A stretch of 58,999 bases of DNA, from contig JAKQHS010000148.1 of assembly GCA_029557915.1 (NCBI GenBank), positions 1-58,999 of the forward strand, in the 5' to 3' direction. Source of the DNA: Bacteroidota bacterium (GTDB lineage: Bacteria; Bacteroidota; Bacteroidia; Chitinophagales; Saprospiraceae). Made by a program: the position numbers and the translations under genes. The notes beneath the pieces were generated by a model. The model was not told the origin of the DNA. It made no database searches and worked only from the letters and a program-made list of their open reading frames with translations. Each line of letters begins with the position of its first letter. Positions within the stretch are counted from its first letter, which is position 1. Shown piece after piece: positions 8,885 through 20,700 of this stretch.

Positions 8885-11602
8885 ATGAACCAAAGTTTAT
8901 CCCATATCTCAGCCGCTGTCGAAGGAAGTGAAACCTTATCCGCTGAACAAAAAAAATCCATCCTGGATTGGATTAAGGAAGTGGATAAATACCTCTCCAT
9001 TGTGGAATTTAAACTGGACCGGACTGAAAAAGTAAAAAGGACGACGGCCATCCTTCTTGAGGAAACGATCCAGGAACTGGAACAAAAAAGAAAAGCAGTA
9101 GAAGCGCAAAACAGGGAACTGGAAATTGAATCGTCCCTCGAAAGGGTAAGAACCGCGGCCATGAGCATGAAAAAACCCGATGACTTGTTGTTTATCTGTG
9201 ATGTTTTGTTCAAAGAACTTAAGTCGCTGGGTTTTACCGAACTCAGGAATACGTTGATTCATACCTATGTCGATGAGGAAAGTTATTTTATCGATTACGA
9301 TTACTCCGATTATACCGGTGGGGGCATTAGCCACATTCCCTATAAGGGGGTGCCATTTATTGAAAACTATATTTTTGAGATACGCAAAAGTAAAGAAGCG
9401 TTCACGGAAATGGTGGTCACCGGTGAAGAGTTGGAAGTTTTTAAGGAATTCAGAAAAACCACCGGCCAGTTGGAGGATTTGCGATTAGATCATGCTTCGG
9501 CCCTGTATTATTATAATTATTCCATCGGAGTTGGAGATGTGGGAATTTCCACTTTTAGCCCGATTTCTGAAGAGAAACGTGAAGTGCTGAAACGATTCAG
9601 AAATGTATTTGACTTTGCCTACCGGAGATATATGGATGTAGCCCAGGCAGAGATGCAGGCGAGGGAGGCGACCATCGAAGCCTCCCTGGAAAAGGTCCGC
9701 GGGGAAGCCATGGCTATGCACAACAGCAGTGACCTGTCTTCCACCATACTATTAGCCTATTCTGAACTAAAAAAACTGGGTTTTACCTTTCTGCACTTCG
9801 GGGTAGGATTGATCAATAAGGAGACCCGCAAAGCCCAGTGGTATTCAGTTAATCCAATCCAAAGTGGGGATGATTTGGCCATGACCAGTGGGATTCTATT
9901 TGAAGGACACCCGGTGTTTGAAGCCATGTATGATTCCTGGATTAAACTGGAGGACTATTTTCCGGTATTGGAAGGGGAACCATTAACCTCATATTATGAC
10001 TTGCTCACCAAAGGTCTTTCAGTCCCCTCACTTCCAATGGGTCAGACAGGAGAAAAAAAGTATGGACTTTTTTCCCCCCATCCTGTCAGTTGTTTATACG
10101 CCTGGTCAGAAAATGCGTTTAAAGAAGCTGAAATAAAGGTGCTGAAGCGATTTGCATCCATCATTGAGCTTACCTTCAGGCGGTACCTCGAACTTCAACA
10201 ATCTGAGGCGGGCGCCCGGGAAGCTGTAAAACAATCTTCCCTGGACCGGGTTCGCGCTGAGATTGCTTCGATGCGAACGGTCGAGGACCTCAATTCCATC
10301 ACTCCCATAGTTTGGCGCGAACTAAATATCCTTGGCGTACCTTTTTTCCGTTGCGGCGTCTTTATCATCAATGTGGAGGAGCGACTGGTCCATGTTTACC
10401 TTTCCACACCGGAAGGGAAATCCCTGGCGGTGCTTCACCTGGGTTTTGATGGAGCCGAGATCACCATCAATTCGGTGAATCATTGGCTTCAGCAAAAGGT
10501 TTATATTGAACACTGGAAAAGGGAACAATTCATGGCCTGGGTACAGTCGCTAAAAGTACAAGGCCAGGTGGAATCTGAACAGACCTATCAGGCTGGACAG
10601 GAGCCCCCGGAGACAATGACTTTACAATTTGTTCCTTTCGCCCAGGGCATGTTGTATATCGGCAGTACCGAACCATTGAATGAGGACCAACTTCAATTGG
10701 TCAAAGAACTGTCCAACGCTTTTTCAGTAGCTTTTGCCCGATATGAAGATTTCAAAAAACTGGAAGAGGCCAAAACCAAAATTGAAACCACTTTAGTTGA
10801 ACTAAAAGCGGCACAAGCCCAATTGATCCAATCTGAAAAGATGGCCTCTCTCGGTGAGCTGACCGCCGGCATCGCCCATGAAATTCAGAATCCGTTGAAT
10901 TTCGTCAATAATTTCGCTGAAATTAACAGGGAACTGATCGAAGAAATCAGGGAAGAAAGGTTAATGCTTAAGGCTGAAGGGGGCAAAACCACAGAGGACC
11001 TGATATTGGAAACGATGAAGGAAAATCAGGATAAAATCCTGCAGCATGGAAAAAGGGCGGATGCGATTGTCAAGTCCATGCTGGAGCATTCGAGGGTCCA
11101 TAGTAGAAAAAAAGAACCTACGGACCTGAATGCCCTTTGTGAAGAGTACCTCCGGCTTGCTTTTCATGGTTACCGGGCTAAGGACAGGGACTTCAATGCT
11201 CACCTGGAGCTGAACCTGGACCCGGATCTGCCCCATGTGAATGTACTTCCCCAGGATATCGGGCGGGTATTGCTCAATCTGATCAACAATGCCTTTTACG
11301 CCGTGCAGGAATTGAATAAGTCAAAAAAAACAAAGGGAGAGCTCTATTCACCTACCGTTGCGGTGACTACAAAATCGGTGGAAAAGGCCATAGAAATCAG
11401 GGTGAAGGACAACGGTCCGGGCATACCCCAGGAAGTGGTGGGTAAAATCTTTCAACCGTTTTTTACTACCAAACCTACAGGGCAAGGAACCGGATTGGGA
11501 TTGAGTTTAGCTTACGATATCGTGAAAGCGCACGGAGGAAGTATTCATTTAATCAGTACTCCGGAAGGATCAGATTTTCAAATATTATTACCTGCATCAT
11601 GA
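8885..11602 (+). CDS. Soluble sensor histidine kinase with three tandem GAF-like modules
   Basis: 905-residue cytoplasmic kinase. Residues 1-80 are an N-terminal helix and coiled coil. Three modules follow at about 82-265, 266-448 and 449-640, each opening with a signalling helix (SSLERVRTAAMSM, ASLEKVRGEAMAM, SSLDRVRAEIASM) and closing with a helix of the RFxxVFxxAYRRY type around a compact domain that I judge GAF-like. The HisKA core follows, with His665 in [11 protein letters not shown] box Asn802, DNGPGIP (Asp842) and [19 protein letters not shown]. No transmembrane segment is present. Modules 1, 2 and 3 resemble modules 1, 19 and 20 of the downstream giant kinase. No response regulator is adjacent. 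It is the last gene of the FIST operon. Confidence 0.93.
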   Translation: MNQSLSHISAAVEGSETLSAEQKKSILDWIKEVDKYLSIVEFKLDRTEKVKRTTAILLEETIQELEQKRKAVEAQNRELEIESSLERVRTAAMSMKKPDDLLFICDVLFKELKSLGFTELRNTLIHTYVDEESYFIDYDYSDYTGGGISHIPYKGVPFIENYIFEIRKSKEAFTEMVVTGEELEVFKEFRKTTGQLEDLRLDHASALYYYNYSIGVGDVGISTFSPISEEKREVLKRFRNVFDFAYRRYMDVAQAEMQAREATIEASLEKVRGEAMAMHNSSDLSSTILLAYSELKKLGFTFLHFGVGLINKETRKAQWYSVNPIQSGDDLAMTSGILFEGHPVFEAMYDSWIKLEDYFPVLEGEPLTSYYDLLTKGLSVPSLPMGQTGEKKYGLFSPHPVSCLYAWSENAFKEAEIKVLKRFASIIELTFRRYLELQQSEAGAREAVKQSSLDRVRAEIASMRTVEDLNSITPIVWRELNILGVPFFRCGVFIINVEERLVHVYLSTPEGKSLAVLHLGFDGAEITINSVNHWLQQKVYIEHWKREQFMAWVQSLKVQGQVESEQTYQAGQEPPETMTLQFVPFAQGMLYIGSTEPLNEDQLQLVKELSNAFSVAFARYEDFKKLEEAKTKIETTLVELKAAQAQLIQSEKMASLGELTAGIAHEIQNPLNFVNNFAEINRELIEEIREERLMLKAEGGKTTEDLILETMKENQDKILQHGKRADAIVKSMLEHSRVHSRKKEPTDLNALCEEYLRLAFHGYRAKDRDFNAHLELNLDPDLPHVNVLPQDIGRVLLNLINNAFYAVQELNKSKKTKGELYSPTVAVTTKSVEKAIEIRVKDNGPGIPQEVVGKIFQPFFTTKPTGQGTGLGLSLAYDIVKAHGGSIHLISTPEGSDFQILLPAS

Positions 11603-11791
11603 GGGCAAAAGGAATAATATTTTCTCTTGGAAGGATGCCTTTGGAACAGTCCAAGAATAAGGAACTGAAATCAATATTCAAATCCATTTGTCTGAATCAC
11701 ACCAGCCTGACGGCGAGGCAGGGATTACCCCGATTAAAAGATGACAAAATCAGGAAACTGAAATCATTATTCCATTACCCCATATTAAAGT
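11603..11791 (+). pseudogene. Intergenic relic of a kinase tail
   Basis: No gene is supported here. The segment AATATTTTC...AGGATGCCTTTGG (about 11617-11645) matches the inserted part of the relic at 1125-1150, so this is a remnant of the same decayed HATPase tail. The first bases after the stop also match those after the giant kinase's stop (CATGAGxGCAAAA). Two copies of AGGAAACTGAAATCA-like sequence occur near 11660 and 11752. A 72-codon open frame (11599-11817) overlaps both neighbours and has no family resemblance. Confidence 0.55.
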
Positions 11792-14700
11792 ATGAAGCGC
11801 AGCAAAGATCAAGATAATACCGAGGATCTTAAAATCCGACTGGCCGAAAAAACCATGGAATTGAAGATTGAAGCGGCCCTGGAAAAAGTCCGTGCCGTGT
11901 CCCTGAACATGCACGAGCCGTCGGACATGCTTAAAATCTGCAAAACCATCTCAAAACAACTGCAAAGACTGGGCGTAAAGGAAATCCGGAATGTGCAGAC
12001 CGCCATCTTCTACGTGAACCGGGGCACTTATATGAACTATGAATTTTATGCGAAGCATGATAAAACCTTTATCACGGAAACGACCTATGGCAATAATAAA
12101 ATACACCACACCTTCGCCAGGAAGATGCTCAGAGGCAAGGGTGAATTTTTTGTCAGCCATATCCGGGGGGATAAGGTCAAAAAATGGATAGAATACCAAA
12201 AATCCACCAATGTTTTTATTGACCGCTATCTGAAAACCGCTTCCAGCCTGAATTATTACTGGCATTCCCTGGGCCCGGTAGCCCTGGGCATCTCCACCTA
12301 TTCACCGCTGTCGAAGGAGGAACTGGATCTTTTTCACCGCTTCCTCAAGGTATTTGATTTGGCTTACCGGCGTTATCTGGATATTGAAAAGGCGGAAAAG
12401 CAAGCAAGGGAAGCGCGGATGGAAGTGGCGGTGGAAAGGGTGAGGACTAAAGCCCTGGCCATGCACCGGTCGGATGATATTCATGAAGTGGTGCGTACCC
12501 TGCGTCATGAATTGTTCGGACTGAACCTTGAAGGGATCATGGGGGCAACCATTTGTTTAAAGCAACCGGATGGCCAGGTAAGGCTTTGGGATATCACGGA
12601 TATCAAAACTACGGGACGCTATGGTTGGGATATACTTTTTGATATTAAGAATATTGATCCTCAACTGTGGGTGAAGAAAATTTGGGACTCCGGAAAGAAG
12701 GTTACCGCCATCGAACAAGATTCAAAAGATCTCAGGCGGGCATTAAAATGGTTAAGCCGGTATGATAAAAAAACGGCTGGAGAAATAACCAAACTTCTCA
12801 AGGTCAATAAGATACAACACGGCTGGCACCGCGGGGTGAAATTGACCAACGGCATATTGATCGCCGATTTCACCAGGGAGCCGCAGGTGGAGACAGAAAT
12901 CATTTTATTGAAGATCGGCGCTGCCTTCGATCTTGCTTATAAACGGTTTTTGGATTTGCAGAAGGCGGAAGGGCAGGCAAGGGAATCCAGAATACAGTTG
13001 GCCCTGGAAAGAGTGAGAGCCAGGACCATGGCCATGCAAGAAAGCAGTGAATTGCCGGAGGCGGCCAATCTGTTGTTTCACCAGGTTAAAACCCTAGAAC
13101 TGCCGGCATGGAGCGCAGGGTATTGCATCTGGAACGAGGATAAATCCGCGGTTACCTTGTGGATGAGTACGGAAGGGGCGCTGCAGCCGCCTTTTACAGC
13201 CCCCACCACGGAGGACGAATTGTTTATTCAGATGAGGAAGGGACACGAACACCGAAAGCCCTTACACAGGGTGGAAATGGGAGGCGAAAAATTGGTAAAA
13301 CACTACCGGTATATGCGAACGCTCCCTGTGGTGGGGGAGATCCTGGATTCCGTCATTAAAGCAGGCTATCCCCTTCCCGATTTCCAGATCATGCACTATG
13401 CTTACTTCTCCGCAGGATTCCTATTTTTCATCACCTATGAACCGGTTCCCGCCGCTCACGATATTTTTATACGTTTTGCCAGGGTTTTTGATCAAACCTA
13501 TACCCGCTTCCTCGATCTTCAAAAATCCGAAGCACAGGCAAGAGAGGCGCAGATCGAAGCGGCCCTGGAAAGGGTGCGAAGCAGTTCCATGGCCATGCAT
13601 CAGAGCAGCGATTTGCACCAGGTCATCAAGGTGGTGACTGAACAATTGTGCTCGCTCCGGTTAAAATTTGATGTCGCCAATTTTGCGAAAGTGGATGAAG
13701 CCGGCAACTGGGATTTATGGCTTTCTACCCCGGCACAAGCCTATCCGGCTCAACTGTTTGTGCCTTACCTGGACCATCCGATCTTTAACCGGGTCCTGGA
13801 AATGCGGAAAAATCAACTTGATCATATTTCTGACGTCTATGATCAGAAGGTTAAAAATGTTTTCTTCCGGCATTTTTTCAAAAATTCCGAGGCTAAACAT
13901 TCACCGGAATCCAGGAAAAAACAGGTGTTAAACCGGAAAGGATTTGCCAGGACTCTCTTTTACTTTAAAGACATCTGGTTTGCCATATCCAATTACGAAG
14001 GCATTCCGTTTTCCGCCGAGGAAGTCGGAATATTCAGGCGTTTTGCAAAGGCTTTTGAACAATCGTATATCCGTTTCCTGGACCTTCAGCGGGCCGAAGC
14101 ACAAGCCCGGGAGGCACAGATCGAAGCGGCGTTGGAAAGAGTAAGAAGCCGAAGCATGGCCATGCACAGGAGTGATGAGCTGAAAGACGTAATACGCCTG
14201 GTGCTTCAGCAATTTGGTCAACTCAACATCAATGCAGAGCATGCCGGTTTTTATATAGATTACAAAGCCCACGAGGACATGCACATCTGGCTGGCCGACC
14301 CGAAACTTGAGCCATTCTATGCAGTCATTCCCTATTTCGATACGCCGACCTGGAACAGCTTTTTGGAAGCCAAAGCAAATGGAACCATCCTGCACACCGA
14401 CCTGCTGGACTTTAAAACAAAAAACAAATTCTATCGATCCCTTTTCAAACTATTTACGATACCGGAGGAAGCACAGAAATTCTATTTAAAATGCAAGGGG
14501 CTTGCCGTTTCCACGGTGCTGCTCGACAATGTCGGATTGTACATTGAAAACTTTTCCGCCATTCCTTATACGGATGAAGAGAACAACCTATTGATACGTT
14601 TTGGAAACGTATTTCAACAAACTTATACCCGTTTCCTTGACCTGCAAAAAGCCGAAGCGCAGGCAAGGGAAGCACAGATCGAGGCGGCCCTGGAAAGAGT

Positions 14701-17700
14701 GAGAAGCAGAACGATGGCCATGCATACCAGCTCGGAACTGATCCAGACGGCAGAGCTCCTCTTTGACCAGTTGAAACAGCTTGGCGCCGAATTGCAGGGA
14801 GTGGCATTTGCCATATGCGATAAAAACAGCGTCATGGTTCAAAAATGGACCAGCATTGGGGTATTTAACCATCCCTATAACATTGAACCGGGCGAGGAAC
14901 GCATGTATGAGGCCTGGAAAAATCAGGCGGCCCTGTATGAGGAGGTATACGAAGGAGAAAGACAAAAGAAATATTATGAAGCGTTTATGCAGATTCCGGC
15001 CTTTAAGCAAGGCATCCAAAAATTTATAGACAGTGGTCATCCCCTTCCAGCCTGGCAAAAAAACCATGCGGTCCCCTTTAAATTCGGTTATCTGCTTTTC
15101 ATTACCACGAAACCCTTTAATGAAACACAGATCTTCCTTCGTTTTGGAAAAGTATTTGAGCAAACTTATACCCGCTTTCTTGATCTGCAGAAAGCCGAGG
15201 CACAGGCCAGGGAATCGCAGATCGAAGCGGCCATGGAAAAGATCCGAAGCAGGTCCCTCGCCATGCACCATTCCAGCGAGCTGAGCGCAGTGATCGCCGT
15301 GTTCTTTGAGAAGCTGAGCGAGCTCAACGTGCTGCTGGGCACCGTCGGCATTCAGCTGTTCGATCAGCGAACGGGCGATTCCGTATTGTGGGTGGGCAAT
15401 GCCCTCCAGGAGCCGCAAATGATCAACCTGCCCCACGATGACGGGGTGATGCAGCAAGACACTTACCTCAAAGATGGCTGGCAGGCTTTCTCCACCGGCC
15501 AGGCGATCATCAACCGGTTTTACTCCCGGCAGCAAAAGGACAGGTTCATCGATTTTGTTTTCTCCCATAACGACCTGATCAGGATCCCGGAAAACGCCCG
15601 GACCGTGCTGAGGGACCTGGACGACTATTATGTCTGCCTGATCGCCGAATCTCATTCGGCGCTGTTTGCTGACAGCTTCACCGGCCAACCTTACCCTGAG
15701 GAGAACCTTGACGTGATCCGCCGGGCGGCCAGGGTGTTCAACCAGGCTTATATCCGTTTTCTTGACCTGCAAAATGCAGAAGTGCAGGCAAAAGAAGCGC
15801 AGATACAATTAGCCTTGGAAAGAATACGTGCCCGTACCATGGCGATGCAGAAAAGTGATGAACTGCCGGGAACGTCCTTTTTGCTTTTTCAACAAATGAA
15901 GGAATTGGGATTGACGGCCGTGCAAAACTCTATAGGAATCGTTAAGGAGGACGCAGGGGTTGTTGAATTATCTACCACGGTACAGGGTCATCCTGAGCCA
16001 AAAACTTTATATGTCCCGATCGACGATCCGCATGTGATGGCTAAAGCAGTGGCCGCATGGAAAGCAAAGCGCTCTTCGTTGACCTTGGAATTTCATGGGC
16101 GGGAATTAAAAGAATACAACAAACTCCGTAATCGATTTTTGGAGATTAAAGTGAATTTTCCTGAGGACCATTGGATTGTCAATATCGTTTTTTTCTCCAA
16201 AGGATGGTTGTCCTTTTCTTCCGATAAGAACATCCCGGGGGAAACCTTGTTGTTGATGGAAAGATTCGCAGGGGTTTTTGACGGCACCTATACCCGCTTC
16301 CTCGATTTGCAGAAAGCCGAAACCCAGGCCAGGGAAGCACAGATCGAGGCGGCATTGGAAAGAGTGAGAGCAAGGGCGATGGCCATGCATTCCTCGCAGG
16401 AGTTGAACGAAGTGGTGCATGAACTGAGAAAACAAATGGGTTTATTAGGGCAAAAGGATCTTGAAACCTGTGTGATCCATTTAAATGAGGAATCTTCCGA
16501 TTATATACATTCCTGGGCAGCCATTCGGCCGCCGGAAGGGGAAGGCGAAATTCTTGTGGATTCCACGGCCCGGGTTCCCAAAAAGGGATTGAGGATTATC
16601 GAAGAAGCCATGGAGGCTTACTCCTCCCACCGGCAGGATTACATCCTCCTCAATGAAGGCGATAAACTGAAACAATGGTTTTCATTCCTTGAAAAAGAAT
16701 CCCCCCGAAGCTACTCCAGACTGGTGGATTCGGTACAAGGGAAGATTGCGGATCTGCGGGCATTCTGGTCGTTTGCAGATTTTACCGGAGGGTCATTGTT
16801 GATGGTTACCATGGAGGCTCCCGATGACGCTACCAGAGGTTTGCTGAGAAAATTTGCCAATGTTTTTGGACTCGCTTACCGGAGGTTTGCCGACCTTAAA
16901 CAGGCCGAAGCGCAGGCAAAGGAAGCGGAAATTCAATTGGCATTGGAAAGAGTAAGAGCCCGCAGCCTGGCCATGCATCACACCTCCGAACTGCAGGAGG
17001 TGGTAAATGTCACCGCACAACAATTGCTGGGTATCGGGATGGATATTGACGGCGGTGTTTTCATTTGTATCAATGCCGAGGTGGGTACCGGACTTTCGAT
17101 CTGGGCCTCTGGAGGAATGGCGGACTATGTAGAAAAAATCGTAGTTCCGGTTCTAAACAAACCCATTTTCACCCGGATCAGGGATGCCATTAAAAAGGGG
17201 AATACGTTTTTGATAGAGTCGTTCACCGATCAGGAAAAGAGGACATTTTTCGACCACCTCTTCCAATATGAACCCTGGCAAAGCCTTTCACAGGAAAGAA
17301 AGGAAGCCTTGCTGTCGCGTACGGGAGGATTTGCCCGGTCGGTGGTAATCTCACGGCACACCAGTATTTCCATCACCAACCATCATGGTAAAGCATTCAG
17401 TGAACAAGAAAACGAAGTATTAAAACGGTTCGGAAAAGTTTTTGAACAATCCTATACCCGCTTCCTCGACCTGCAAAAAGCGGAAGCCCAGGCCAGAGAA
17501 GCTGAAATTGAACTGGGATTGGAAAGGGTGAGAGCCAGGGCGATGGCTATGCAATCCTCTGAAGAATTGAGTACACTTATCGGAACCGTATTTACTGAAT
17601 TAACCAAACTTGATTTAGCCCTTACCCGTTGTATCATCTGGGTATTTGAGCCGGCAACCCATGCAGCGAGATGGTGGATGGCCAACAGCGAAGAACCCTC

Positions 17701-20700
17701 CCGCCCGATGAGTTTTTATATCAAACACCATGAACATCCCGCTTATCTCACTTTTGTACGGGAGTGGAAAAATCAAAATGTAAAATTCGTATACGATCTG
17801 AAAGGCCAGGATAAAATAAATTGGGATGATCTTTTATTCAATGAGACCGAACTGTCCAATCTTTCTGATGCGGTAAAGAACGGGATGAAAGCACCTGAGA
17901 GAGTTTTACTGTCCGCATCATTCAACAATTTTGGCGGTATCAACGTCGCAAGCCTTGAGCCCTTATCCAATGAGCATTTTGATATATTGCTCCGCTTTGC
18001 GAAAGTTTTTGATCTTACTTATACCCGTTTCCTCGATTTAAAAAATGCCGAAGCCCAGGCCCGGGAGGCCCAGGTTGAAGCAGCCCTTGAAAGAGTCCGT
18101 TCTCAGGCCATGGCGATGAGGCAATCGGGCGACTTGCTGGACATTGTGGTAACCATGCGGAATGAATTTACCCGCCTGGGCCATGAAGCGCATTATTTCT
18201 GGTATATGCGTTGGCTGCCTGATAGGTACGAGAAAGCCATGACTTCCGGCGACGGCACCCGGATTGGAATGATCATGAGCCTGCCCCGGCATATCCATGG
18301 GGATATTCCCCTGGTGGCCCATTGGGAAAAAAGCGAAGAACCAGCCCTGGTGTATGCCATGGATGTGGATGCGGCCTTAAATTATGTGGATAAAATGGTG
18401 GCCCTTGGGGATTTTGAACTGGTGGATCCCCACGCGCCATCCCACGACGATATCCGCCGTATCCAAGGGCTCACATTCATAATGGCCCGGACCATGCACG
18501 GAGAAATCGGGTATAGCTTGCCGGGCGTGGTTTCAAACCCTCCGGAAGAGGACCTAAAAACCCTGGTGCGGTTTGCCAACGTATTTGATCTTGCCTACCG
18601 GCGTTTCGAAGACTTGAAGGAAGCCGAGAATCGTAACAGGGAAACCCAGATCGAACTGGCGCTGGAACGCACCCGTACCAAGACCATGCTCATGCAACAT
18701 TCCGATGAGCTGCTCGAAATTTCCAAGGTTTTTCATCAACAGTTGCTGCTTTTAGGAATTGATTCCGAGTTCTCTTTTGTATGGCTGCCCAATGAAGAAA
18801 AAGGAGATCATTTATTCTGGGCGACCTGGATGCAAGAAAAGGATGGAACTGCTGCTTTTCACACCAGGGCCATTACCTATCCGCTCGATCTTACGGAACC
18901 TTATACGGCCAAATGTTTTGAGGATTGGCGCAGCGGGGTCCCGGTGCATGAGCATTTTATTGCTCCCGAAAATATTGAAACCTTCTTTGCTTCCTGGGAG
19001 GAACTGCTGGAGGGGGCCGAAGGACTGAAACCGGTGTTCTTCCCTGAAGGCATTTACTACACGGAGGCTTTTATGAAATACGGATGCTTCGGGATTGATA
19101 TTCGAAGGCCGTTGAGCCAGCAGGAACAAAGTATTCTCCATCGCTTTGCCATCGAATTTGAAAGAACCTACACCCGCTTCCTGGACCTGCAAAAAGCGGA
19201 AGCACAGGCCAAAGAAGCGCAGATACAATTAGCATTGGAACGAGTGCGTGCCAGAACCATGGCCATGCACCAAAGCGATGAATTACGCGAAGTGGTTTCA
19301 TTATTGTTTAAGCAAATTAAAGGCTTGGGGTTTGAAGCATTTATGTGCTCCATTTTGTTGCTCGACGAATCAAAAAGAGGTTACCAGGAATTTATGTCTT
19401 CCGATGAGCAGTCCGTGTTGCCGCAAATTTATAAGGTGCCCTACTTGGAAGACCCGTTTCATGATAAATTCATGGCAGCGTTTAACGAAGGGCTGTCTTA
19501 TAAAGTTTTTGAATTGGGGGGCAAAGAAAAAAGAGAGTATGATAAGAAGGTTTTTACTTTAACCGATTTTAGGTTTCTCCCGGAAGAATCGAAGCAGATG
19601 ATGATGGATACCCTGCGCTGTTCGATTTGCTGTGCCTACACAAAGCATGGTTGCATTGTAGCGGTTAGCGATCAAGAATTGGACTCTGGTCATTCAAAGG
19701 TATTACAGCGTTTTGCCAAAGTATTTGATCAGACCTACATCCGCTTTCTGGATCTTCAAAGGGCTGAAGAACAAGCCCGTGAAGCACAGATTGAAGCCGC
19801 TTTGGAAAAAGTCCGTTCCCGTTCCTTAGCCATGCACAAAAGCGATGAATTGAAAGAGGTGGTGGTAGTAGTGTTTGAAAAGCTAAAGGAACTGGGATTG
19901 ACCTTTGATGTGGCGGGCATTCAATTGTACACCGGAGGCACCAGGGACATTGTTCAATGGGTCGCCGCACCGGGACTTGCATCAGCACCTGTGCTTGCGA
20001 ATCTTCCATTCATAGAAGATGACTATCAAGATAGTGAAATCATCAGGGATGTCTGGACGGCTAAGGAAAGCGGGAAGAATTTCAGCAAGCATTACTCCTT
20101 TCAAGAGAAGAATAAGTTTTTCGCCTATGCCCACAGACACAATGACATTGACACGATACCAGAGGTAGCAAGGCAGATCCAAATGCAGGCGCCCGGCTAT
20201 ACGCAATCGTTGGTGGCGGAAAAGCATTCGGCATTGTGGGTGGACAGTTATTCGGGCCAAACCATTTCCGAGGAGGAATTTAACGTCCTGGGACGGTTTG
20301 CCAGGGTCTTTGAACAAGCCTATGTGCGTTTCCTTGATCTGCAAAAAGCCGAAGCCCAGGCTAGAGAAGCACAGATAGAGGCTTCATTGGAAAGAGTTCG
20401 TGCAAGAACCATGGCGATGCATCGAAGTGAAGAACTTGTGGAAGTATCTGAATTGTTGTATAATGAACTGCGGGGACTTGGTGTTAGCCGGTTTATTAAT
20501 TGCGGATATGTGGAAATAGATGAAACCAACAATATCCAGAATGCATGGATGACCGTTGTGGATGGTTCTGGAGTAAATGCCGTCCGGCTTCCTCTTACCG
20601 GCGAACAGGTGTTTAATGAAAGGTATGATGCGTGGAAAAGGAAAGAAAAAATATTTCATCAGTCGGTAGGAGGTGAACTTCTGAAAAGGCATATTGAATT

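Noticed and set aside
11599-11817. A 72-codon frame overlapping the end of the short kinase and the start of the giant
   Set aside because: It overlaps both genes, and its first part is the decayed kinase-tail relic; no resemblance to a protein.
14588-15808. A 406-codon open frame on the minus strand inside the giant kinase gene
   Set aside because: It is antisense to a conserved repeat; its sequence mirrors the linker codons (repeated CLRFGFLQVKE type peptides) and matches no family.
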